64,000 nt of DNA from SHZI01 sp963698405 (GTDB taxonomy: Bacteria > Pseudomonadota > Gammaproteobacteria > Steroidobacterales > GCA-2729495), in the NCBI GenBank assembly GCA_963698405.1, contig CAVOQT010000017.1, positions 434,001-498,000 on the forward strand. Direction: 5' to 3'. Below, one piece after another: positions 54,227-61,909 of the stretch. Made by a program: the position numbers and the translations under genes. The notes beneath the pieces are model-generated. The model did no database searches and was not told the origin of the DNA. It worked only from the letters and a program-made list of their open reading frames with translations. The number at the start of each line of letters is the position of its first letter. The first letter of the stretch is position 1.

Positions 54227-54844
54227 ATGAGCAAAAAGATCAAACGACAGGCGACCGTGCGCAAGCCGCGCCGGCGCGGGCGCATCAACAGCAACAAGGT
54301 ACTGGAGCGCCGTGGCCAGACGTGGGAGAAACTGGTCACTACAGCCGGCCAGTTGATGGCTGAGGAGGGCCCAGCCCGCATCAGCGTCCAGCAGATACTG
54401 CTTGGCACCGGAATCTCACGCGGCTCTTTTTATGGGTACTGTGCAAGCAAGACTGACTTGCTTGTGGCAATTATCGAGCCGGTATTCACGGACGGTTGCA
54501 TGGCGCTGACCACACTGCTGGACGAACCGCCAAAGTCTGTTATTCCGGGCATTGTGACCATGTATACCGACCTCTGGCACCGCCGCCGGCATGCCCTGAT
54601 GCTGATCCCGGGTGTGGATGCCACGACATTTGCACGCATGCGCAACGCACACCAGGCCTATACAACCGCAATGAAACTGGCTCTGGATCACGCCGCAGTT
54701 GACGAGAAACTGCGTAACAGAAGCGCTACTTACACTTTCCGCGTACTCACGCGTACAGCAGTACCACTATTGCGTGTATACCAGGATCATCCTGATGGTG
54801 AACGGCTGTATCGTGAGTCCATGCTCGCACTCCTGACGACCTGA
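54227..54844 (+). CDS. TetR/AcrR-family transcriptional regulator
   Basis: This 205-residue protein has a basic N-terminal tail (MSKKIKRQATVRKPRRRGRI) and then a TetR helix-turn-helix. The latter reads EKLVTTAGQLMAEEGPARIS, then VQQILLGTGISRGSFYGYCA and SKTDLLVAIIE. The C-terminal ligand domain shows no strong resemblance that I can name. It is divergent from the membrane-protein module and probably represses it through the palindrome at 54150-54163. An ISL3-type IS begins 36 bases after its stop. Confidence 0.88.
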   Translation: MSKKIKRQATVRKPRRRGRINSNKVLERRGQTWEKLVTTAGQLMAEEGPARISVQQILLGTGISRGSFYGYCASKTDLLVAIIEPVFTDGCMALTTLLDEPPKSVIPGIVTMYTDLWHRRRHALMLIPGVDATTFARMRNAHQAYTTAMKLALDHAAVDEKLRNRSATYTFRVLTRTAVPLLRVYQDHPDGERLYRESMLALLTT

Positions 54845-54879
54845 AGGCCGCACCAACGACGACCCCCGCCCATAAAAAA

Positions 54880-55997
54880 GGTTCTTCTCCGATCTCCGGG
54901 ATTAGGTTAGGCGGGCGCACGGTCGTCGCTGCAGACTTGGTGTTGTCAAGGCATCAAGAAGCAGGAGGGCAACCGTGGCCCAAGAGCAGTGTATTGCCCG
55001 GCTGGGAGGCTGGGAAGGTTACGAGATCGAGGCTGAGCAGGACGAACAGTGTGGCGCTCTGCGCTGGTGCGTGATCCGCTTGCGGCCCGTGACGGGCCGT
55101 GGCCGCTGCTGCAGCGGCTGTGGCCAGTCGGTACCAATGATTCACGACCTGGAAGAGCGGCGGATCCGCGACCTGCCGGTGTTTGAGTCACCGGTAGAGT
55201 TGCTGGTGCCGCGGGTACGGGCTGGATTGAAAGACGGTCAAAGACCTGGACCGTGCCAGCTTGGAGCGCGAGCTCGGGCCGCTGAACCTGGACGGTATCG
55301 AGGTCATCGGCATGGACGAGTTCGCCATCCAGAAGGGTCACCGCTACGCCACAGTGATCGTCGAACCGATGCGCAAGCGTGTGCTGTGGGTGGCGGGGTC
55401 GCGGCCGCGGTGATGGATATGAACGCCGGCTACGAACTGGAGGTGAAGGCTCACTGTGCCCAAGCCGAGATCGTCTTCGATCTATTCCACGTCATCGCCA
55501 AGTATGGCCGTGAGGTCATTGATCGGGTCCGGGTCGATCAGGCCAATGCCTTGCGCACCGATCGGCGGGCGAGGCAGGTGGTCAAGGGTGCTCGCTGGCT
55601 GCTGCTCAAGAATCGCGACTCGCTCAAGCCGGGTGAAGACGTCGAACTCGATGAGTTGCTAGCCGCCAATCACGCCCTGTTCGTCGTCTACGTGCTGCGC
55701 GATGCGCTCAAACAGCTCTGGCACTACCGGCACTCGGGCGATGCGGCCACGGCTTGGAAGAGCTGGTACCGCAAGGCATTGCGCAGTGGCATCGCACCAC
55801 TACGGCACTTCGCCCAAAAGCTCCGCCCCTACCTACCCGGCATCCTGGCCCACTGCCGATACCCGCTGGGGACCAATCTCATCGAGGGCATCAACAACAA
55901 GATCAAAGTCATCAAACGCATGGCCTATGGCTTCCGCGATGACGCCTACTTCTTCCTCAAGATCCGGGCTGCCTTCCCCGGAGTTGGGTGATGAACC
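54880..55997 (+). mobile_element. Defective ISL3-family insertion sequence
   Basis: The element spans 1,118 bases between imperfect terminal inverted repeats. The left end reads GGTTCTTCTCCGATCTCCGG; the right end, read inward, GGTTCATCACCCAACTCCGG. It is flanked by the eight-base AT-rich direct repeats ATAAAAAA and AAAAAAAA, which fit ISL3 target duplications with one mismatch. The usual ISL3 length is about 1.3-1.5 kb, so material is missing. The transposase inside is deleted and frameshifted and the element cannot move by itself. The right flank is the T-tract of the ompA terminator. Confidence 0.85.
54975..55991 (+). pseudogene. ISL3-family transposase, internally deleted and frameshifted
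   Basis: A GTG start with AGGAGGG upstream gives the N-terminal zinc-finger region (CSGCGQSVPMIHDLEERR, then LPVFESPVELLVPRVR). At about 55225 the sequence jumps to TVKDLDRASLERELGPLNLD in another frame, missing the second Cys pair and the helix-turn-helix. GIEVIGMDEFAIQKGH (first catalytic Asp) follows, up to VEPMRKRVLWV. A second loss near 55395 leads back to AAVMDMNAGYELEVKAHCAQ and AEIVFDLFHVIAKYGREVID. The C terminus, including YPLGTNLIEGINNKIKVIKR with the catalytic Glu, is intact. Two internal losses and frame changes make it inactive. Confidence 0.85.
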
Positions 55998-56033
55998 AAA
56001 AAAAAGCCCCGGCGACCTGACGATCACCGGGGC
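55998..56033 (-). terminator. Rho-independent terminator of the OmpA-like gene
   Basis: On the minus strand GCCCCGG (56033-56027) pairs with CCGGGGC (56012-56006) around a 14-base loop, followed by eight T (56005-55998). It begins 24 bases after the stop of the OmpA-like gene. The ISL3-family element starts exactly at the end of the T-run, so its target duplication lies in the terminator tail. Confidence 0.9.
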
Positions 56034-56057
56034 CCATAGGCCATCAGTTTTGCGAAA

Positions 56058-57191
56058 CTACTGCTTGGCGCTGAACTCCAGCGTTACGCGGCGATTCTGC
56101 TCGCGGCCATCAGCCGTATCGTTCGGCGCAATGGGCTCGGACTCACCAAAGCCCTTGGTCGTGAACAGATCAGCTGACAGTCCCTTGCCGACCAGGTAGG
56201 ACTTGACCGCATCGGCACGCCGCTGCGAGAGCCCCTGGTTGTACTGATCTGCACCGACACTATCCGTATGTCCGCGCACTTCGATGTGCTTGAAGTGCGT
56301 GCGCTTGCCGAGAATATCCGCCACGGAATCGAGGATCATTTCGGATTGCGCGGTGATCTTCGAAGAATCGTTACCAAAGACCACGCCACGCAGGATCAGC
56401 GACTCTTCGCAACCACGGACATCGACCTTGGCACCGGCCGGCGTACCCGGGCACTCATCGAGACGATCCACGACACCGTCGCTATCGCCATCGAGTTCGC
56501 AACCCTGTGCATTCACCTTGGCACCAGCGACCGTACCAGGACACTTGTCGGCACTGTCAACGACGCCATCGCCATCACTGTCTTTCGGTGCGACTACAAC
56601 CGGAGCTGCTACAACTGCCGCAACCGGAGCTGCTGCAACCGGCTTGCTGCCCAGGGCAACGCTGAAGCCTGCGTTCACCAGCACATCGCTCAGGCTGCTC
56701 GACGCATCCTGCCAGCGATACAGCACCTCAGTACGCAGCGATACACGATCACCCCACAGGCGGGTCAGCACACCGGCACCACCCTGCAACTGCAGGTCAT
56801 CATAGCTCTCGCTGCCGTCCTCATCCGTACTGACGACACCGGCACCGGCCAACAGGTATGGAGCAAACAGGCCACTGCGGTTGTAGATATTCATCAGATT
56901 CAGGTTGACCGCAGTCTGATCCTGATCGGGATTGCCAACAGGATCACCATCCAGGTTCAGCCACTGCATATCAAATTCAAGATTGAAATGCTCACTGAGC
57001 GCATAACCGAAACCGAGCGCTCCGCCTGCAACATCGTCATCGACAAGACGATCACTGTCGGCACTGATATAGGTGCCCAGCGCCTTTACATAGACTTGGC
57101 CTACATCTTCAGCCGCCTGTACGCCCTGGCTTCCCAGTAAAATTGCTGCGGCGCACATATTGGAAATCAGCACAGCTTTGGTGCTTCGCAT
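56058..57191 (-). CDS. OmpA-family outer-membrane protein with calcium-type repeats
   Basis: This 377-residue protein has a signal peptide (AVLISNMCAAAILLGSQGVQ), an eight-strand barrel region (YISADSDRLVDDDVAGGALG, HFNLEFDMQWLNLDGDPVGN) and an alanine/valine-rich linker. Two thrombospondin-3-like repeats follow (DSDGDGVVDSADKCPGT, DGDSDGVVDRLDECPGT). The C-terminal peptidoglycan-binding OmpA domain reads FKHIEVRGHTDSVGADQYNQ and LSQRRADAVKSYLVGKGL, with the diagnostic NRRVTLEF. The start ATG 57191 has AGGTGAG upstream. It stands alone and ends in a strong terminator. Confidence 0.92.
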   Translation of the reverse strand: MRSTKAVLISNMCAAAILLGSQGVQAAEDVGQVYVKALGTYISADSDRLVDDDVAGGALGFGYALSEHFNLEFDMQWLNLDGDPVGNPDQDQTAVNLNLMNIYNRSGLFAPYLLAGAGVVSTDEDGSESYDDLQLQGGAGVLTRLWGDRVSLRTEVLYRWQDASSSLSDVLVNAGFSVALGSKPVAAAPVAAVVAAPVVVAPKDSDGDGVVDSADKCPGTVAGAKVNAQGCELDGDSDGVVDRLDECPGTPAGAKVDVRGCEESLILRGVVFGNDSSKITAQSEMILDSVADILGKRTHFKHIEVRGHTDSVGADQYNQGLSQRRADAVKSYLVGKGLSADLFTTKGFGESEPIAPNDTADGREQNRRVTLEFSAKQ

Positions 57192-57300
57192 CACACTCAC
57201 CTCTCTAAACGTGTGTTTGGAAAAAATCACAGCATCCAATTTCTGGACACGTTCCAGATTAACGTAATTACGCAAAAAACGACAGCTTCACAGATATCTG

Positions 57301-57314
57301 TTGCGAATTCGCAA
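57301..57314. promoter_or_regulatory. Perfect palindrome between ompA-like gene and fimT2
   Basis: TTGCGAATTCGCAA is a perfect 14-base palindrome in the 238-base gap between the divergent OmpA-like and FimT-like genes, about 110 bases from each start. It looks like a regulator-binding site for either or both. The rest of the gap is AT-rich, as expected for a double promoter, but I see no hexamer pair I would defend. Confidence 0.45.
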
Positions 57315-57429
57315 CAATATTTCCTTCCCGATTTGACAATCATCTGACCGAGACGTGACCGGCTTCAACGTCACGGGCGGCATGAATTCTTATCCTCGCA
57401 GCAGTTTCCAGCCGGGATGGGCCACCGTC

Positions 57430-57990
57430 ATGCAACAGCCTGGTGCTCGCCAGCACGGATTTACGCTGAACGAAACCCTGACTACGCTCGCAGTACTGGG
57501 CATCAGCCTGTCACTGGCCATTCCCGGTCTTGAAAGCCTGGCGCACGACAACGCGCGGGCTACTGCCGTAAACCAACTTGTAGCAACGATGCATAGGGCG
57601 CGCAGCGAAGCCATCACCCGGAATGCGTCGGTTGCAGTCTGCCCGAGCAGCAAACTCCACACCTGCACCGGGACCACATGGGAGTCCGGCTGGATAAGTT
57701 TTGTCGACCTCAACCGCAACCAGATCATCGACGCAGACGAGCAGATACTTGACGTTGCACCGCCGGTTGCCGGCTTTGCCATTCGCTCCGAAGCATTCGA
57801 TCGTGCATTCAGTTACGAACCGTCAGGCCGCGTGATCGCTGCCGATAGCCAGCAGCGTTTCGGTGACTTTGCCTTCTGCACTGCGGGCGAGGAACAGGCA
57901 ACCCAGGTCGTAATCGTCAACCCGGTTGGTGAACCGGCGCTATCGCCCCGCCTCGCAAATGGCAATACACCGGACTGCAAAAATATCTAA
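57430..57990 (+). CDS. GspH/FimT-type pseudopilin (second FimT)
   Basis: This 186-residue pseudopilin has the leader MQQPGARQHG|FTLNETLTTLAVLGI, where asparagine-glutamate replaces the usual isoleucine-glutamate. The helix is followed by LAHDNARATAVNQLVATMHR, then ARSEAITRNASVAVCPSSKL, TTWESGWISFVDLNRNQIID and a final FGDFAFCTAGEEQATQVVIV, the family order. It resembles the FimT-like protein at 33954 and the FimU-like protein at 34612. It lies outside the pilus operon, next to an OmpA-like gene, and is 11 bases upstream of a methyltransferase gene. Confidence 0.85.
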   Translation: MQQPGARQHGFTLNETLTTLAVLGISLSLAIPGLESLAHDNARATAVNQLVATMHRARSEAITRNASVAVCPSSKLHTCTGTTWESGWISFVDLNRNQIIDADEQILDVAPPVAGFAIRSEAFDRAFSYEPSGRVIAADSQQRFGDFAFCTAGEEQATQVVIVNPVGEPALSPRLANGNTPDCKNI

Positions 57991-58001
57991 AATCTCTGAG
58001 C

Positions 58002-58565
58002 ATGCCGGATCACGAACCGCCAGCAACCGGGACTTCTGCACCATCCGCATGGGTGCTGCGTTTTGCACATCTGATACCCGCAGGCGGTCGCGTACTCGAC
58101 CTGGCCTGCGGCAAGGGACGACATACCCGCCTGCTCGCTGATCGCGGACACCCGGTGACCGCGGTGGATATCGACGTGAGCGGTCTGAGCGATCTGCACG
58201 GGGACCCTCGCATTGAGACAAGGCAAGCCGACCTCGAAACCGGCGACTGGCTGTTCAGCGGTACACAGTTTGCCGCGATCATCAGCAGCAACTACCTGCA
58301 TCGCCCCCACTTCGCCTGGCTGGCCGATAGCCTGCAGCCCGGCGGTGTCTTGCTGATGGAGACGTTCGCGCAAGGCAACGAAGTCTATGGTCGCCCGCGG
58401 AATCCGGATTTCCTGCTTGTAGCCGGTGAATTGCTGTCCGCCTTCGGCGATCGTCTACAGGTAGTGGCCTATGAGCATGGCCTGGAATTGCAGCCCAAAG
58501 CAGCCGTCAGGCAGCGGATCTGCGCAGTGAATGCCGCTACTTGTGGCTTGCTGAACGCGACCTGA
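58002..58565 (+). CDS. Class I SAM-dependent methyltransferase (TehB-like)
   Basis: This 187-residue Rossmann-fold methyltransferase has motif I as RVLDLACGKGRHTRLLADRG and motif II as PVTAVDIDVSGLSDL. Motif IV is at FAAIISSNYLHRPHFAWLAD, followed by LQPGGVLLMETFAQGNEVYG. The length and the glycine-rich loop fit the small TehB/UbiE-type group. The methylated substrate is unknown. It overlaps the stop of the convergent GGDEF/EAL gene by 29 bases and follows the FimT gene closely. Confidence 0.85.
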   Translation: MPDHEPPATGTSAPSAWVLRFAHLIPAGGRVLDLACGKGRHTRLLADRGHPVTAVDIDVSGLSDLHGDPRIETRQADLETGDWLFSGTQFAAIISSNYLHRPHFAWLADSLQPGGVLLMETFAQGNEVYGRPRNPDFLLVAGELLSAFGDRLQVVAYEHGLELQPKAAVRQRICAVNAATCGLLNAT

Positions 58566-60714
58566 GCGGTGCGGCAACCACGGGGGCATCACTGGAGGCA
58601 CCGGCGAGACCAGCTATTCGCTCACTGAGTGATGCCGGTTGACCGAACAGGTAGCCCTGCGCCCAGGTAATACCGAGTTTGCGCAACAAGGTCAGGGTGG
58701 CATCGTCCTGCACGAACTCGGCCACCGAATCGAGCTGCATCACCCGGGCCACTTCCGAAATCGCGGCGACGACTGATTGCGACACGACATTGGTGGTCAT
58801 ATCACGGATGAAGCTGCCATCAATCTTGAGCGTATCGATCGGAAACAACTTCAGGTAGGCAAAGGAACTGAGCCCCGTACCGAAGTCATCCAGAGAGAAC
58901 TTGCAGCCGGTGCGTTTCAGCGTGTGCATGAAAGTCTGCGCGCGCTGCAAATTCGCCACCGCGACTGACTCGGTGATCTCGAAGCACAGCATCTCTGGCG
59001 GTACACCACTGGCCACGATCCGCTCCTGCACGAAGGGCAGGAACTGCTCACTACCCAGGCTCTGCCCGGACAGATTCACTGCAAACCGCGCACCTGCGCG
59101 GGAAAGTCGCTCGGCATGTGGCTGCAGCAGCTGCAGGGTATGCGTTACCACCCAGCGATCCAGCTCCTCCATGAGCTGGTAACGCTCGGCAGCAGACAAA
59201 AACTCTGCCGGCGACAAGTGCCGATCCTCGCTGTCTAGAAAGCGGACCAGCACCTCGCAATAGGGGTGACCGGAATCAGTCTTGATCGGCATGATCGGCT
59301 GGGCCACCAGCATCAGCCGGTCTGACTCAATCGCATTGCGAATCTGGCCGACCAGACGAATATCATCGAAGCGCTGGATGATGGATTCATCCTCAGCCTG
59401 ATAGATCTCGACACGCCCCCGACCACGATCCTTGGCCGCACCGCAGGCGACCTTGGCAGCAGCCAGCGGTCCGCCTTCCACCTCGCCATCGCCGCCCAAC
59501 GGACCGACGCCAATACTTACCGAGGCCCGGTAGATCTGATCGCCGCGACCGAACTCGATCTGGCGTACGCGAGTGCAGATCGTTTCGGCATGTTGCCGTG
59601 CCGTCTCGATATCCGTATCCATCAGCAGGGCTGCAAAACTGTCGCTGGTGATACGCGTCAGCAGATGAGCGGACAACTCCTCACGCACAATCCGGGCAAA
59701 GTTGATCAGGATTTCATCACCAACCTCACGTCCAAGCGTGTCGTTGGCGACGTGCAGCCGATCCATATCGAAATACAGCAAGGCGTGGTGACTGTCACCC
59801 GAAGTGTGGCCCATCGTGGTCAGCAGTTCCTCAAAATTTGACCAAGCCATGAAACCGGTCAGCGAATCAAAGCCCTGCTGCAGAATGCCTTCGACATGTG
59901 AAGCCAGGTAGCGGGCAACCCGCGAGCGGCGACGCTGACTGAAATCTGCAGTGCGCCAGCCAGATAGCGCAAGAATGCCCGCCTGACGCTTCTCGGAGTG
60001 ACAGATATTGATGGTGTACAGATCGGAACCAAACCACTTGTCCGGCACTATGATTCGGGAGTTATCATCCTGTTGCTCCTCGATGCTGGCATCAAGAATG
60101 CTTTGCAACTCAGCGTGCTTGAGCCCTTCACCCTGCATCAGGGCAATCCGCCTGTCCGGCACCAGCAGCGCGGCAGAATCGACCTGCAAATAGTGCCGGC
60201 ACAAGGCCAGCACTTTGCCCAGCACATGACTGCAATCGCCATCGGTGTGGGCGATACGATCAACTTCATGCAGCAGGCGCTCTTCGGCCGCTTGTACATT
60301 GAGCTTCCGGTAGCCATCCAGCAGCCTGTAGCGGAGACTGAGTTCGCGCTGCAAGGTACGCACAGCCGGGCCCGTCAACTCCAGACAGCGTGCCGCATCC
60401 ATATCGCTTGCGGGTGGCTCAACGAGCATCACCAGCACCCCGATGGCCTGGTCCTTCTCGCTGCGCAGGGGCAGCAGATAAGCCGCCCCATGATCTAGAG
60501 CTACACGTTCCGGCACAATGCATTCGCCCTTGCGGAACACAACCAATGCCGACTCGTATCGGGCATTCGGACTTACCGCGCCGGAACCGGGATCTTTCCA
60601 GATCGCGGCACCATCCCGGCTATAGCAATAGAAGCCGCTGGCCTGCGGCAGCAGGATACGCAGCAATGCAGCGTAATCGCCGAGGACCTGATCCTGTGCC
60701 GGTGCTTCAGACAT
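58537..60714 (-). CDS. GGDEF/EAL protein with degenerate GGDEF, probable c-di-GMP phosphodiesterase
   Basis: This 725-residue protein has an N-terminal sensor region of about 270 residues with a GAF-like segment. A GGDEF domain is recognisable by ALLYFDMDRLHVANDTLGRE and VGDEILINFARIVREEL. An EAL domain follows with EVLVRFLDSEDRHLSPAEFL, FAVNLSGQSLG, LCFEITESVAVANL, SLDDFGTGLSSFAYLKLFPI and TLKIDGSFIRD. The GGDEF active-site loop reads TRITSDSFAALL, so the GG(D/E)EF residues are lost and cyclase activity is unlikely. The EAL metal ligands (E of EVL, N of VNLS, E of EITES, DD of DDFG, K of KIDGSF) are in place. It may degrade c-di-GMP and modulate the type IV pilus, but that is inference. Confidence 0.87.
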   Translation of the reverse strand: MSEAPAQDQVLGDYAALLRILLPQASGFYCYSRDGAAIWKDPGSGAVSPNARYESALVVFRKGECIVPERVALDHGAAYLLPLRSEKDQAIGVLVMLVEPPASDMDAARCLELTGPAVRTLQRELSLRYRLLDGYRKLNVQAAEERLLHEVDRIAHTDGDCSHVLGKVLALCRHYLQVDSAALLVPDRRIALMQGEGLKHAELQSILDASIEEQQDDNSRIIVPDKWFGSDLYTINICHSEKRQAGILALSGWRTADFSQRRRSRVARYLASHVEGILQQGFDSLTGFMAWSNFEELLTTMGHTSGDSHHALLYFDMDRLHVANDTLGREVGDEILINFARIVREELSAHLLTRITSDSFAALLMDTDIETARQHAETICTRVRQIEFGRGDQIYRASVSIGVGPLGGDGEVEGGPLAAAKVACGAAKDRGRGRVEIYQAEDESIIQRFDDIRLVGQIRNAIESDRLMLVAQPIMPIKTDSGHPYCEVLVRFLDSEDRHLSPAEFLSAAERYQLMEELDRWVVTHTLQLLQPHAERLSRAGARFAVNLSGQSLGSEQFLPFVQERIVASGVPPEMLCFEITESVAVANLQRAQTFMHTLKRTGCKFSLDDFGTGLSSFAYLKLFPIDTLKIDGSFIRDMTTNVVSQSVVAAISEVARVMQLDSVAEFVQDDATLTLLRKLGITWAQGYLFGQPASLSERIAGLAGASSDAPVVAAPLRSRSASHK

Positions 60715-60774
60715 AAAAGCGGGCTGCCAACCTTGCAAATCATCTAAACCGCTGAAATTCTGACGAAATCAGAC

Positions 60775-60810
60775 TCTGCGGGACGTGACCCCGCTCCCAG
60801 ATCCCGCAGA
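60775..60810. promoter_or_regulatory. Inverted repeat upstream of nadA
   Basis: TCTGCGGGA (60775-60783) and TCCCGCAGA (60802-60810) are exact reverse complements separated by 18 bases, 66 bases before the nadA start. A TATACT -10-like hexamer (60824-60829) follows. The repeat could be a repressor site or an mRNA hairpin. I do not recognise it as the site of a known NAD regulator. Confidence 0.4.
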
Positions 60811-60876
60811 CCGGCTGGTGCCTTATACTTCCTGCCTCGCGCCCAAACTGCGCCCCATAACTGTCGAGACAAGCGA

Positions 60877-61887
60877 ATGAGACCTGCCTTCACCGCCGAG
60901 ATCGAACTCGAGACTCGCGACCTCTATGACCGCGTTCGCCACGTGATACCCGAGGTCGAATGGCCGGTCCATGCACCGTTGATTTCGGCAATAAATCATC
61001 TAAAAAGTGAACGCAAGGCTTTGATTCTTGTGCATAATTACATGTCACCGGAGATCTTTCACGGCGTCGCTGACTACTCGGGCGACTCGCTCGGCCTGGC
61101 CCAGTTCGGGGCGCGCACCGATGGCGAGATCATCGTGATGTGCGGTGTGCACTTCATGGCTGAAACCGCCAAGATCCTCAGCCCGGAAAAGACTGTCTTG
61201 CTACCCGACCTGCAGGCCGGCTGTTCACTGGCGGCATCGATTACCGGCGCTGACGTACGCGCCCTGCGTGCACGGCACCCGGGCCTGCCAGTCGTCACCT
61301 ACGTCAATACTTCAGCCGAAGTGAAAGCCGAGTCCGATATCTGCTGTACCTCGGCCAATGCAGTCCAGGTGGTCGAATCGCTGGGCGTCGACAAGGTGAT
61401 CTTCATACCGGACCAGTTTCTCGGACATTACGTAGCCAGCCAGACCAAAGTGGAACTGGTTCTGTGGGAAGGTGCCTGTGAGGTTCACGAACGTTTTTCA
61501 GGTGCCGAATTGCGTGAGTTCCGCAACATGCATCCCGGCATCCATGTCATGGCACATCCGGAGTGCCCGGATGATGTCCTGCAGGAAGCCGACTACGTGG
61601 GCTCCACTTCAGCGATGATCTCCCATGTCGGGAAGGTCCGCCCAAAACAGGTTGCGATGATCACGGAGTGCTCGATGGCCGGCAATGTTGCGGTCGAGTT
61701 TCCCGACGTGGAATTCATCCAGCCCTGCAACCTGTGCCCGCATATGAAGCGCATTACGCTGCCCAGAATCCTTGCCGCTCTGCAGACGCTCAGCCCGGCG
61801 ATTGATGTACCCGCAGATGTCGCGCAACGCGCCCGGCTATCGCTTGAACGCATGCTGGCCGTAGGCCGCAGCGCCGCCCGCGACTGA
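60877..61887 (+). CDS. nadA: Quinolinate synthase
   Basis: NadA condenses iminoaspartate with dihydroxyacetone phosphate to give quinolinate, the de novo NAD precursor, using a [4Fe-4S] cluster. The 336-residue protein has the three cluster cysteines in LPDLQAGCSLAASITGADVR, LWEGACEVHERF and FIQPCNLCPHMKRITLPRIL. The substrate motifs ILVHNYMSPEIFHGVADYSG, GVHFMAETAKILSPEKTV and VNTSAEVKAESDICCTSANA are also present. It is 22 bases upstream of nadB, which makes the iminoaspartate. No nadC is in the window. Confidence 0.97.
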   Translation: MRPAFTAEIELETRDLYDRVRHVIPEVEWPVHAPLISAINHLKSERKALILVHNYMSPEIFHGVADYSGDSLGLAQFGARTDGEIIVMCGVHFMAETAKILSPEKTVLLPDLQAGCSLAASITGADVRALRARHPGLPVVTYVNTSAEVKAESDICCTSANAVQVVESLGVDKVIFIPDQFLGHYVASQTKVELVLWEGACEVHERFSGAELREFRNMHPGIHVMAHPECPDDVLQEADYVGSTSAMISHVGKVRPKQVAMITECSMAGNVAVEFPDVEFIQPCNLCPHMKRITLPRILAALQTLSPAIDVPADVAQRARLSLERMLAVGRSAARD

Positions 61888-61909
61888 TACCGGGCGCGGA
61901 CGCCTGCAG

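Noticed and set aside
55000..55991. Functional transposase
   Set aside because: Two internal losses remove the second zinc-finger pair and helix-turn-helix and change frame; it cannot give a full ISL3 protein.
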